DNA of 64,000 bases. It comes from Pelobacter sp. UBA6093. Its GTDB lineage: Bacteria > Desulfobacterota > Desulfuromonadia > Desulfuromonadales > Syntrophotaleaceae. The number at the start of each line of letters is the position of its first letter. Position 1 is the stretch's first letter. The notes under the pieces were generated by a model. The model did no database searches and was not told the origin of the DNA. It saw only the letters and a list, made by a program, of their open reading frames with translations. This document shows, piece by piece, positions 9,262 to 17,222 of this stretch. Location of the stretch: NCBI GenBank assembly GCA_002435955.1, contig DIWZ01000040.1, positions 124,732 to 188,731 of the forward strand, read 5' to 3'. The translations under genes and the position numbers were made by a program.

Positions 9262-10293
9262 TCAAAGGATCAACATGCAATCACCGTAGCTGAAAAACCG
9301 GAATCGCTCCTCGACGGCCTGACGATAAGCCTCAAGGATGAATTCGCGGCCAGCCAAGGCCGCCACCAGGACCAGCAAGGTGGAACACGGCAGGTGAAAA
9401 TTGGTTATAAGCCCATCGACGATCCGGAATGGGAACCCCGGACGTATGAACAGGTCGCAGGTCCCTTCACCGGCCTGCAACCGGCCTTGATGATCGACCG
9501 CATACTCCAGGGTGCGGGTGCTGGTGGTGCCGAGAGCGATGACTCTTCGGCCTTCGGCCTTGGCCCGGTTGACCGCATCTGCGGTGTCCTCGGGAACGAA
9601 ATAATTCTCCTGGTGCATGCGGTGTTCGGTGATGTCGTCGGTGCGAACAGGTAAAAACGTTCCCAATCCGACATGCAGAGTCAGGGCCCGGATTTCCACG
9701 CCTTTGGCAGCCAGTCCCTGCAGAATCTCATCGGTAAAGTGCAATCCCGCGGTGGGCGCCGCGACCGCACCGGATGTGCGAGCAAAAACGGTCTGATAAC
9801 GCGTACGATCTTCCGCGGTTGCTTCGCGGCGAATGTACGGGGGCAACGGGATGCGGCCAACCTGCTCAAGCATCCGGCTGAAATCGCCCTGACAGGCAAA
9901 CTTCACATGCCTGTAGGGAGGCTCTCCCCCTTCGACCACCGTGCCTTCAAGCGTATCTCCCAATATCAATCGGGTTCCGGGACGGGGAGCCTTGGAACTT
10001 TTGGTCAGGCACGCCCAGATTTCTTCGGATCCGGTGAGTCGGCGGACCAGAAACACCTCAATGCGTCCACCGCTCTCTTTGCATCCGAGCAACCGCGCCG
10101 GTATCACACGGGTATCGTTCAATACCAACACGTCACCGGGCCTAAACCAGCTGGCGATATCGGTAAACTGTGCCAGTTGCACCTGCTCGGTCCCCCGGTT
10201 CAAAACCATCAGCCGGGAAGCCTGTCTATGTGCCAAAGGATGCTGGGCAATCAGCTCCTCGGGCAACTCGAAATTAAAATCACTCAAACGCAT
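9262..10293 (-). CDS. queA: tRNA preQ1(34) S-adenosylmethionine ribosyltransferase-isomerase
   Basis: QueA transfers and isomerises the ribose of SAM onto preQ1 in tRNA, making epoxyqueuosine. The 343-residue protein starts MRLSDFNFELPEELIAQHP, the standard QueA beginning, so I use the ATG at 10293 rather than the longer frame to 10341; there is no strong ribosome site at either. Motifs such as VLNDTRVIPARL and APTAGLHFT are intact. It is the first gene of a queA-tgt pair. Confidence 0.95.
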   Translation of the reverse strand: MRLSDFNFELPEELIAQHPLAHRQASRLMVLNRGTEQVQLAQFTDIASWFRPGDVLVLNDTRVIPARLLGCKESGGRIEVFLVRRLTGSEEIWACLTKSSKAPRPGTRLILGDTLEGTVVEGGEPPYRHVKFACQGDFSRMLEQVGRIPLPPYIRREATAEDRTRYQTVFARTSGAVAAPTAGLHFTDEILQGLAAKGVEIRALTLHVGLGTFLPVRTDDITEHRMHQENYFVPEDTADAVNRAKAEGRRVIALGTTSTRTLEYAVDHQGRLQAGEGTCDLFIRPGFPFRIVDGLITNFHLPCSTLLVLVAALAGREFILEAYRQAVEERFRFFSYGDCMLIL

Positions 10294-10547
10294 TATTCTA
10301 AAATGCCCATCTGCTGCGCAAGGCATAAAATGCCCCAGCAATCAAACATACCTATGGAGTAAAGTCAACGCCAATCGGGTGCGGCACCTGCTGCTGCATC
10401 CGGCTTATAATCCCGCGTCTGCGCGATTCAGTCCGGCTTTTGCGCCCGGTCCTGAGGTATCGTAAACCGGCACTGCAGTGTACTGGCTGCACGCGAAAAC
10501 TCTTGGAATCCATTGCCACGACCAACCCAGCCGGGGATATTAACCTC
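10294..10547. other. Intergenic region upstream of queA
   Basis: Together with repeat copy B this makes a 500-base gap between queA and the DUF2065 gene. I see no credible gene: the minus-strand frame 10352-10642 is 96 residues, arginine-rich, begins inside the repeat and has no family features. The queA promoter presumably lies here, but I could not pick a convincing pair of boxes. Confidence 0.4.
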
Positions 10548-10789
10548 GTGTCCATCCGGAAACTATGAATGGACACGGTGTAGTTTTCATATGGGAAACG
10601 AGCAATTTTTCCCAAGGTCAAGTAAATCAAGCGCTTGCACAAAGGCGTAGATGTCTACGACGCATCATGCAGCAGGATAGCGCAATGGACAGCCTCCGGC
10701 TGCCCGAAGGGCGAGGGCCAGGGATGGCCCGAGTCACACGCAAGCGTGCGGATTGACGCCGAGATTGGGGAAAATGGCCGTTTCCGGAT
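10548..10789. repeat. Dispersed repeat, copy B (inverted relative to A, with a 71-bp extra segment)
   Basis: Inverted ends CATCCGGAAAC (10553-10563) and GTTTCCGGAT (10780-10789) bound a 237-bp element that is the reverse complement of copy A apart from scattered changes and one block, 10668-10738, absent from A. The hairpin at its outer end is GTGTCCAT with ATGGACAC (10548-10576). It finishes only six bases beyond the stop codon of the DUF2065 gene, so it may form part of that transcript's 3' end. Confidence 0.82.
10668..10738. repeat. 71-bp segment nested in repeat copy B
   Basis: Comparing the two long copies, A reads straight from GCATCA into CGCAAGCG while B has 71 extra bases between them. 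The block contains two short hairpins, GCCC-GAA-GGGC and GGCC-AGGGAT-GGCC. It could be an insertion into B or a deletion in A; TCA occurs at both borders. Confidence 0.65.
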
Positions 10790-10794
10790 AAAAA

Positions 10795-10983
10795 CTAACC
10801 TCGAACCAGGTAAACCAGCAACAACCCGCTCAGCATCAGCACCAACCCCATGCCACGTAATGCACGATCCGGCAGCGCCAAAAAGCCCAGAAACAGTTTT
10901 TTCATTCTGGGCGGTGAAAGAAACCAGGGGGCCCCCTCTACGATCATCACCACTCCTGCAACGGTCATCAGAAAACCCAGCAT
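10795..10983 (-). CDS. DUF2065 (YjeT-like) small membrane protein
   Basis: This 62-residue protein has two hydrophobic helices (about residues 2-22 and 43-61) joined by a short loop containing a PP-R segment. That layout and the EGAPWFLSP segment fit the DUF2065/YjeT family of small inner-membrane proteins, often found near membrane-protein quality-control genes; its function is not established. I place the start at the ATG at 10983, after GGGGAA, because the longer frame is cysteine- and arginine-rich noise. A good promoter lies at 11014-11042. Confidence 0.75.
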   Translation of the reverse strand: MLGFLMTVAGVVMIVEGAPWFLSPPRMKKLFLGFLALPDRALRGMGLVLMLSGLLLVYLVRG

Positions 10984-11013
10984 GATCAATTCCCCATCGC
11001 GGCAAAGGTCGTC

Positions 11014-11042
11014 ATAGTAATCTTCCCCGCACAGACTGTCAA
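11014..11042 (-). promoter_or_regulatory. Sigma-70-type promoter for the DUF2065 gene
   Basis: On the minus strand a perfect TTGACA (-35, 11042-11037) is 17 bases from TACTAT (-10, 11019-11014), and the small gene starts about 30 bases downstream. Confidence 0.7.
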
Positions 11043-11158
11043 GAATCCCGCGGCATCCAGCCAGCAGGTCCGTCCTTACCGGTGCCCGGCAGGCAGTCAC
11101 TCTGTTTCGGGATTCAAAAAAGCACCAAGAACGTGAACGGGGGACAAACAACCAGAAT

Positions 11159-13042
11159 TTACACTTTACGCGAGCGCTTCGACGAAGGTACCGATTTGCG
11201 GGCTTTGGCCGGTACATTGCCCAACAGCTGCTCCGTGGCATCCTGGCGACCGCAGGCCTGCAATGCCTGCAACACGTCATCCCTGTTTTCGGGTAGATGC
11301 GCTAACAGCAGGGCTTTTTGCAAACGCCTTTCCCGGGCAGATTTCGCGACATGAACACGCTGCCCGGTTTCCGGATCCACCCCGGTGTGATACATGCAGG
11401 TGGCAAGAGTGCCCGGCGTGGGGGTAAATTCCTGCACCTGTTCGACGCACAGTCCGTTATCTTTGAGAAACAGGGCCGTGTCGACCATCTCCTCAAGGCT
11501 GCAACCGGGATGACCGGCAATCATATAAGGGATCACAGCCTGCCGTTTCCCCAAAGCCCGGCTATGGTTACGAAAACGGGCCAGGAAGTCGGTAAAAACG
11601 CCCGGACCGGGTTTGCGCATGACGCGCGCCAGCTTGTCGCTGAGGGTTTCAGGCGCCACCTTCAACAGGCCGCCGACATGATGGTTCAGCAATTGTTGAA
11701 AATAGCCAGGCTGGCGTTCCAACAGATCGAGCCGTACTCCCGAGGCGACAAACACATGCTGGACTGCCGGCAAAGACTTGACCTTTTTCAGCAAGGACGC
11801 AACGGCCTGGTCCTCGACCACCAGATGCCTGCACGGTTCCGGAAACAGACATCCCTGCCTGCGGCACGATTTGTGCGCCTTGGGATGCCCACACCGCATG
11901 CCGTACATATTGGCGGTCGGTCCCCCCACATCGGTAATGGTGCCGCGAAACCCGCCAGCCTGTGCTATGCTCGCCACTTCCGACACGATGGAAGATTCCG
12001 AACGGGATTGAATGATCTTGCCCTGGTGGGAGGCAATCGCACAGAAGGCGCACCCTCCGCAACAACCCCGATGGCTGGTTATGGAAAACCGGATCTGTTC
12101 AAAGGCGGGGACGGGCTCGGTGTAGCTATAGTGGGGGCTGCGACTGAACGGCAAGGCATAGATATCATCAAGTTCTGCCTGGGTTAGCGGGAGTGCCGGT
12201 CGATTCACCAACACCCAGCGTGATCCGTGACGTTGTACCACGGGTTGGCCGCAATAGGGATTTGCTTCCTGGACGGCCAGGCAAAATGCACGGTTAAAAG
12301 CCTCCGGTTCGCTGCTGACGGACTCAAAGGATGGCAATTCGACGCACTTTGCAGGGGGCTCCGCGCAGATGACAGCGGTACCGGCCATGTCGAAAATCTG
12401 CCCGGGACTCTCGCCGGCGGCGCAACGCTGGGCCAGTTCGAGCACCGTCTTTTCTGCCATTCCGTAAAGCAGCAGGTCGGCTTTGGCATCGATCAGCACC
12501 GAGCGGCGCACCTGATCCGACCAGTAGTCGAAGTGCGCCAGGCGGCGCAAACTTGCTTCAATCCCGCCGATCACAACCGGCAAACCTTTGAAAGCCCCTT
12601 TAATCGCGGCAGTATAAGCGATGACGGCACGGTTCGGGCGGGCACCGGCCTGGCCCCCCGGTGTATAGGCATCGTTGCTGCGCAATTTGCGTGCAGCGGT
12701 GTAATGGTTCACCATGGAATCCATGGCGCCGCCGGAAACCGCTGCGAATAAACGTGGCCGCCCCATGGCACGCAACGCCTCAAGATTTCGCCAGTCGGGT
12801 TGGGCAAGGATACCAACACGATATCCATGACTTGCAAGAAAACGCGCCAACAGCGGAACCCCGAAAGCAGGGTGGTCGATATAAGCGTCTCCACTGACAA
12901 ACAGAATATCGAGCTCACTCCAACCCCAGGCAGCCATTTCCTTGCGGTTGGTCGGTAAAAAGTCTGTATAACGATGCACGTTGGAGGGTCTGGACCCCTT
13001 TTCAGCCACGTTGGTTGCCGCTCCTTTGACAATTACATCCAT
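11159..13042 (-). CDS. YgiQ family radical SAM protein
   Basis: The 627-residue protein matches the YgiQ/UPF0313 family in length and order: an N-terminal B12-binding-like region (GDAYIDHPAFG at about residue 51), then the radical SAM core with the iron-sulfur cysteines C327, C331 and C334 (HRGCCGGCAFC), and the family-typical segments TDVGGPTANMYGM and PYMIAGHPGC. The reaction is not known. It follows argC by 43 bases and is probably read from the same transcript. Confidence 0.92.
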   Translation of the reverse strand: MDVIVKGAATNVAEKGSRPSNVHRYTDFLPTNRKEMAAWGWSELDILFVSGDAYIDHPAFGVPLLARFLASHGYRVGILAQPDWRNLEALRAMGRPRLFAAVSGGAMDSMVNHYTAARKLRSNDAYTPGGQAGARPNRAVIAYTAAIKGAFKGLPVVIGGIEASLRRLAHFDYWSDQVRRSVLIDAKADLLLYGMAEKTVLELAQRCAAGESPGQIFDMAGTAVICAEPPAKCVELPSFESVSSEPEAFNRAFCLAVQEANPYCGQPVVQRHGSRWVLVNRPALPLTQAELDDIYALPFSRSPHYSYTEPVPAFEQIRFSITSHRGCCGGCAFCAIASHQGKIIQSRSESSIVSEVASIAQAGGFRGTITDVGGPTANMYGMRCGHPKAHKSCRRQGCLFPEPCRHLVVEDQAVASLLKKVKSLPAVQHVFVASGVRLDLLERQPGYFQQLLNHHVGGLLKVAPETLSDKLARVMRKPGPGVFTDFLARFRNHSRALGKRQAVIPYMIAGHPGCSLEEMVDTALFLKDNGLCVEQVQEFTPTPGTLATCMYHTGVDPETGQRVHVAKSARERRLQKALLLAHLPENRDDVLQALQACGRQDATEQLLGNVPAKARKSVPSSKRSRKV

Positions 13043-13085
13043 CAGTTTACCGCAATAGCCAGGAGGCTGTCGACAGACGCCCGAC

Positions 13086-14123
13086 TCATGGGTACAGGGG
13101 CAGATCCTTCAATCCACTGTCTTCTTCCCAGCCCTGCATCAGATTCATATTCTGCACCGCCTGGCTGGCGGCACCCTTGAGCAGATTATCGATAACCGAC
13201 ACGATAATGGCACGTCCCGTACGGGGATCGCTTACCACGCCGATATTGCAGCAATTACTGCCCCGCACATGCAGGATATTGGGCAGATCCCCCTCCGGAT
13301 GAACACGAACAAAAGGCTCACCGGCATAGCGTTGCGCATACAGCTGCTGGAGAGCGGCGGTATCCATGGGCTGCCGCAGGGAAGCGTAACAGGTCGAGAG
13401 AATGCCGCGACTGACCGGTAGCAGATGAGGCGTAAAACTGACCTGCACGGCCTGCCCGGCCAAATGCCCCAAGGTCTGCTCTATCTCTGGAGTGTGGCGG
13501 TGCGAAGCGACTCCGTAAGCCTTGAATCCTTCATTGACTTCGCAATACAGGCTGCCGACCTTGGCCGAACGCCCCGCCCCGCTGGTGCCGGACTTGCTGT
13601 CGATAATCAGGGTTTGCAGGTCGACCAACCCTTTTTCAAGCAGAGGGGCAAGCCCCAGGGCGACGCTGGTGGGGTAGCAACCGGGATTGGCGACAAGACG
13701 CGCCTTTCGCACCTGATCCCGGAAAAGTTCAGGCAAACCGTAAACCGCCTCCTCCAGCAACTCGGGACTGGTGTGTTTGTCGTACCAGGCTTCATAGACA
13801 TCGACATCGTGCAACCGGTAATCGGCAGACAGATCGACAACCTTTTTGCCGGCCTTCAGCAGGTCGGGAACCACAGTCATGGCCGCCTTGTGGGGCAAAG
13901 CGGTAAATATAAAATCCGCCTTCCGGATAATAAGGTCAACGTCCACCGGGTCAAACTGAAGGTCGATGCGCCCCAGCAGTGAAGGAAACACACTGGTAAT
14001 ACGCATACCGGCGTTCTGCCGGGAAGTCACACATGCAATCTCGATGTGTGGATGATTAAGCAGCAACCGGATCAGTTCAACCCCGGTATATCCACTTGCT
14101 CCGACAATGGCAACTTTCAGCAT
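13086..14123 (-). CDS. argC: N-acetyl-gamma-glutamyl-phosphate reductase
   Basis: ArgC reduces N-acetylglutamyl phosphate with NADPH in arginine synthesis. The 345-residue protein has the Rossmann motif GASGYTG (residues 8-14), the ALPHKA segment and the catalytic cysteine C149 in NPGCYPTS. GAGGAGG lies five bases before the ATG. It is separated from rpsI by a hairpin but has no other arginine gene beside it here. Confidence 0.96.
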   Translation of the reverse strand: MLKVAIVGASGYTGVELIRLLLNHPHIEIACVTSRQNAGMRITSVFPSLLGRIDLQFDPVDVDLIIRKADFIFTALPHKAAMTVVPDLLKAGKKVVDLSADYRLHDVDVYEAWYDKHTSPELLEEAVYGLPELFRDQVRKARLVANPGCYPTSVALGLAPLLEKGLVDLQTLIIDSKSGTSGAGRSAKVGSLYCEVNEGFKAYGVASHRHTPEIEQTLGHLAGQAVQVSFTPHLLPVSRGILSTCYASLRQPMDTAALQQLYAQRYAGEPFVRVHPEGDLPNILHVRGSNCCNIGVVSDPRTGRAIIVSVIDNLLKGAASQAVQNMNLMQGWEEDSGLKDLPLYP

Positions 14124-14143
14124 GACAACCTCCTCAAAAGCGA

Positions 14144-14169
14144 AAAGGGAAACCCGCGGGTTTCCCTTT
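14144..14169 (-). terminator. Perfect palindromic hairpin between rpsI and argC
   Basis: Twenty-six bases form a perfect palindrome (arms AAAGGGAAACCCG and CGGGTTTCCCTTT). On the minus strand it is followed by TCGCTTTT, giving a plausible but T-poor terminator for rplM-rpsI. Confidence 0.6.
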
Positions 14170-14225
14170 GCACCATGACTGAAAAGATACAGAACCGATG
14201 GAAACCGGCCTGTAACACACCCGGA

Positions 14226-14618
14226 TTAACGTTTAGAGAACTGGAACCGTGCACGAGCAGCTTTACGCCCGTATTTCTTACGTTCCTTGGCACGGCTGTC
14301 ACGGGTAATGAAGCCGGCTTTCTTGAGTACTGCGCGCAATTCGGGATTGACTTCCAACAGCGCTTTGGTGATGCCATGTTTGATGGCACCTGCTTGCCCG
14401 GAAGGACCGCCGCCGCATACATTCACCAGGATATCGAACTTGCCGATGTTGTCGGTCAGTTCGAGAGGCTGGCGGATAACCATCTTGGAGGTTTCCCGAC
14501 CGAAATACTCATCCAGAGTGCGACGATTGACAGTAATGTTGCCTTCGCCCGGCTTAAGCCAGACGCGGGCAATGGAAGTTTTTCTTTTGCCGGTTGCGTA
14601 GAACCTTTGTTCGGCCAT
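14226..14618 (-). CDS. rpsI: 30S ribosomal protein S9
   Basis: S9 sits in the 30S head, its C-terminal tail reaching the P-site tRNA. The 130-residue protein begins MAEQRFYATGKRKTSIARV and ends in the basic tail KARARFQFSKR that contacts tRNA. Two ATGs are in tandem; the second (14618) is six bases from GGAG and fits the family start. It follows rplM as in nearly all bacteria. Confidence 0.97.
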   Translation of the reverse strand: MAEQRFYATGKRKTSIARVWLKPGEGNITVNRRTLDEYFGRETSKMVIRQPLELTDNIGKFDILVNVCGGGPSGQAGAIKHGITKALLEVNPELRAVLKKAGFITRDSRAKERKKYGRKAARARFQFSKR

Positions 14619-14646
14619 CATTATCTCCTGACTCGGCTCTGAATTC

Positions 14647-15075
14647 TTAGACGTTCAGTTCAAGCGGCTGCTGAGCGTCGTGGGGATGGTCACTGCCGGC
14701 ATATACCTTCAGCTTCCGCAACATGTCGCGCCCCAGCTTGTTCTTGGGCAGCATGCCCTTGACAGCCTTCTTAATCACATCTTCGGGTTTTTTTTCAAGC
14801 ATCTGGGCGGCGGTGGCTTCACGCAATCCCCCCGGATACCCCGAATGACGATAGTACATTTTGGCGGCCAGCTTGTTACCGGTCAGCTTGACTTTCTCAG
14901 CGTTCACGACAACGACGAAATCGCCGGTATCGACGCTCGGGGAGTAAATCGCTTTATGCTTACCCCGCAGAACGCGAGCAATTTCAGTCGCTGCGCGACC
15001 AAGTACCTTGCCGTCCAGATCCACAATATACCAGTTTTTTTTGATCTCGGATTTTTTTGCTACCTGCGTGCTCAT
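14647..15075 (-). CDS. rplM: 50S ribosomal protein L13
   Basis: L13 is an early-assembling 50S protein. The frame gives 142 residues from the ATG at 15075, which has AGAGG six bases upstream; the longer frame to 15192 overlaps truA and is rejected. Family segments WYIVDLDGKVLGRAAT, the GDFVVVVNAEKV stretch and GMLPKNKLGR are intact. It heads the rplM-rpsI pair, with its own promoter at 15131-15159. Confidence 0.97.
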   Translation of the reverse strand: MSTQVAKKSEIKKNWYIVDLDGKVLGRAATEIARVLRGKHKAIYSPSVDTGDFVVVVNAEKVKLTGNKLAAKMYYRHSGYPGGLREATAAQMLEKKPEDVIKKAVKGMLPKNKLGRDMLRKLKVYAGSDHPHDAQQPLELNV

Positions 15076-15130
15076 GGCTTCCTCTCTATGCGTAAACTGT
15101 GATTTGCGTAACGGGACCACAGGACAACAG

Positions 15131-15159
15131 AAGTTAACGGAAACCCCCAGCCATGTCAA
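15131..15159 (-). promoter_or_regulatory. Promoter for rplM-rpsI
   Basis: On the minus strand TTGACA (15159-15154) is 17 bases from TAACTT (15136-15131). The -35 is perfect, the -10 weak. A leader of about 50 bases would precede rplM, room enough for L13 feedback, though no structure is obvious. Confidence 0.55.
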
Positions 15160-15188
15160 GGTCTTTTTGCCTGAGGAAAACGACAATC

Positions 15189-15929
15189 TCATTCATAAAA
15201 TACCTCCATCAGGCAAAGCCCCTGAGGAGGTGCCGTTACTCCCGCCTGAGCACGGCAGCACCCGGCAAGCATATCGCCGATCTCGCGCGGCTCCCGTCGT
15301 CCCCGACCGATCTCGACCAAAGTGCCAACCATGATGCGCACCATATTCCGCAAAAAGCCACTGCCCCTCACATCGACATGCATAATAAGGGCGTCCGCTT
15401 CGGCTATTTCCACCGAAAAAACCCCGCGCACCGTCGTGCGGGCAGAACAACCGCTGGCGCGAAAGGCGGCAAAATCATGGTGGCCAACGAACAATTGCGC
15501 GGCCTGTCGCATTCGTGTCAAATCGAGATCCCCGCGCACATGCCAACTGTAACGGCCAGCCAGGGGCGAACGAACCGGTGACCGACAGATACTGTAACGA
15601 TACCATTTCCCCGTAGCATTATAGCGAGCATGAAAATTTTCTTCCGCCACAGCCACCTCGCGGATGGCAATATCGGCAGGCAACAGGCGGTTAACCCCCT
15701 CACGATAAGCTCCCAATGGCAAAAGACGCGACGTTACGAAATGTGCTACCATACCCCGGGCATGCACGCCCGCATCGGTACGCCCGGAGGAAATCAGGAC
15801 ATGCGCATGGCCGCACACCCTGGCCAGAGCTTCCTCAATCACCTGCTGAACAGAAACGCCATTAGGCTGCCGTTGCCATCCAACGTATTGCGTGCCGTCA
15901 TATTCAATAACAAGCCGGACCACGCTCAC
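15189..15929 (-). CDS. truA: tRNA pseudouridine(38-40) synthase TruA
   Basis: TruA makes pseudouridine at positions 38-40 of the tRNA anticodon arm. Starting from the GTG at 15929 (after GGGGG at six bases) the protein is 246 residues. The catalytic aspartate is about D52 in the SSGRTDAGVHARG motif; the C-terminal GSGFLRNMVRIMVGTL segment is also typical. No ATG is available; a TTG at 15947 or a GTG at 15923 are other possible starts. It lies between asd and rplM, all on the minus strand. Confidence 0.93.
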   Translation of the reverse strand: MSVVRLVIEYDGTQYVGWQRQPNGVSVQQVIEEALARVCGHAHVLISSGRTDAGVHARGMVAHFVTSRLLPLGAYREGVNRLLPADIAIREVAVAEENFHARYNATGKWYRYSICRSPVRSPLAGRYSWHVRGDLDLTRMRQAAQLFVGHHDFAAFRASGCSARTTVRGVFSVEIAEADALIMHVDVRGSGFLRNMVRIMVGTLVEIGRGRREPREIGDMLAGCCRAQAGVTAPPQGLCLMEVFYE

Positions 15930-16077
15930 GGTAACCCCCACCACCAAAACGGCAAAAATACAAGTGACAGCAAAAGTACACCCACTTCGGAAATATCATA
16001 CTTGTCAGCAGGCAACGGTGAAACAAGCGGATAATGCCGAGCCATGAAACCTGTACGATACGCCCTCGCTGCGCCAA

Positions 16078-16104
16078 AGACAAAGGGGACCAAACGGCCC
16101 CCTT
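16078..16104 (-). terminator. Possible terminator after asd
   Basis: On the minus strand AAGGGGGCC pairs imperfectly with GGTCCCCTT around a GTTT loop, followed by a mixed T-rich tail. Moderate support only. Confidence 0.45.
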
Positions 16105-16130
16105 CTTGAACAACAATACCCATCAAACGA

Positions 16131-17150
16131 TTACAGGTATTTGGCTGCAAGCAATTCGGCGATCTGTACAGCGTTGGTCGCTGCACCTTTGCGCAGATTG
16201 TCCGCAACCACCCATAAATTCAAACCGTTATCGATAGACTCGTCCTCCCGAATGCGGCCGACGTAGGTGAGATCCTGGCCGGCTGCATCGATGGCCGTCG
16301 GGTAAGTCAGGGTAGCCAGATCATCCACGACTTTCACGCCAGGAGCAGCGGCGAGCAACTCGCGGGCCTTAGCGGCAGACAAGGGCTTTTCGGTTTCAAT
16401 ATTTACGGATTCGCTGTGGCTGTAGAATACCGGAACCCGCACAGTCGTTGCAGTCACCCGCAAGGAATTATCCCCCAGGATCTTCCTGGTTTCATTGACC
16501 ATCTTCATCTCTTCCTTGGTATAACCATTATCGAGGAAGACGTCAATATGAGGCAGGCAGTTGAAAGCGATCTGGTGCGGATAAACCTTGCATTCAGCCG
16601 GGCGACCGTTGAGCAATTCGCCGGACTGTATGCGCAGCTCATCGATGGCGTTGATCCCCGTACCGGAAACTGCCTGATAAGTGGAAACCACGATCCGCTT
16701 GATTTTCGCATAATCGTGCAGCGGCTTCAAGGCTACCATCATCTGGATTGTCGAACAGTTGGGATTGGCGATAATGCCTTTTTTGGCATACAAGGCAATA
16801 TCCGCCGGATTCACTTCAGGAACCACCAACGGCACATCGGGATCCATGCGCCAGGCGCTGGAATTATCGACGCAAACCGCACCAGAGGCCGCAGCAATGG
16901 GACAAAACTCCTCACTGCGGGAACCGCCGGCACTGAACAGAGCAATATCGATCCCCTTGAAGGAGTCCCTGCCAAGTTTCTGCACAACAAGTTGCTCGCC
17001 CTTGAATTCAAGAAATTTACCTTCAGAACGTTCGGAGGCCAGCAAACGCAATTCCTTGATGGGGAAGTTACGTTCTTCCAGAATTTCAAGCATCTGGTTT
17101 CCCACGGCGCCGGTGGCCCCGACAATTGCAACATTAAACAACCTGGACAT
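16131..17150 (-). CDS. asd: Aspartate-semialdehyde dehydrogenase
   Basis: Asd reduces aspartyl phosphate to aspartate semialdehyde, the branch point to lysine, threonine, methionine and diaminopimelate. The 339-residue protein carries GATGAVGNQM (residues 11-20) for NADPH and the nucleophile C132 in NPNCSTIQ, plus the family segments SAGGSRSEEF and VYPHQIAFN. It follows leuB by 72 bases with no clear terminator, so the two are probably co-transcribed. Confidence 0.96.
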   Translation of the reverse strand: MSRLFNVAIVGATGAVGNQMLEILEERNFPIKELRLLASERSEGKFLEFKGEQLVVQKLGRDSFKGIDIALFSAGGSRSEEFCPIAAASGAVCVDNSSAWRMDPDVPLVVPEVNPADIALYAKKGIIANPNCSTIQMMVALKPLHDYAKIKRIVVSTYQAVSGTGINAIDELRIQSGELLNGRPAECKVYPHQIAFNCLPHIDVFLDNGYTKEEMKMVNETRKILGDNSLRVTATTVRVPVFYSHSESVNIETEKPLSAAKARELLAAAPGVKVVDDLATLTYPTAIDAAGQDLTYVGRIREDESIDNGLNLWVVADNLRKGAATNAVQIAELLAAKYL

Positions 17151-17222
17151 GGATGATTCCTTCCACTTTGGATCTCAACGATATAGAGTCGCAGGACCGG
17201 ACCCGCTCCGGCCCCTGCCTGC

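Noticed and set aside
10352..10642. A 96-codon minus-strand frame upstream of queA
   Set aside because: It starts within repeat copy B and has no family features.
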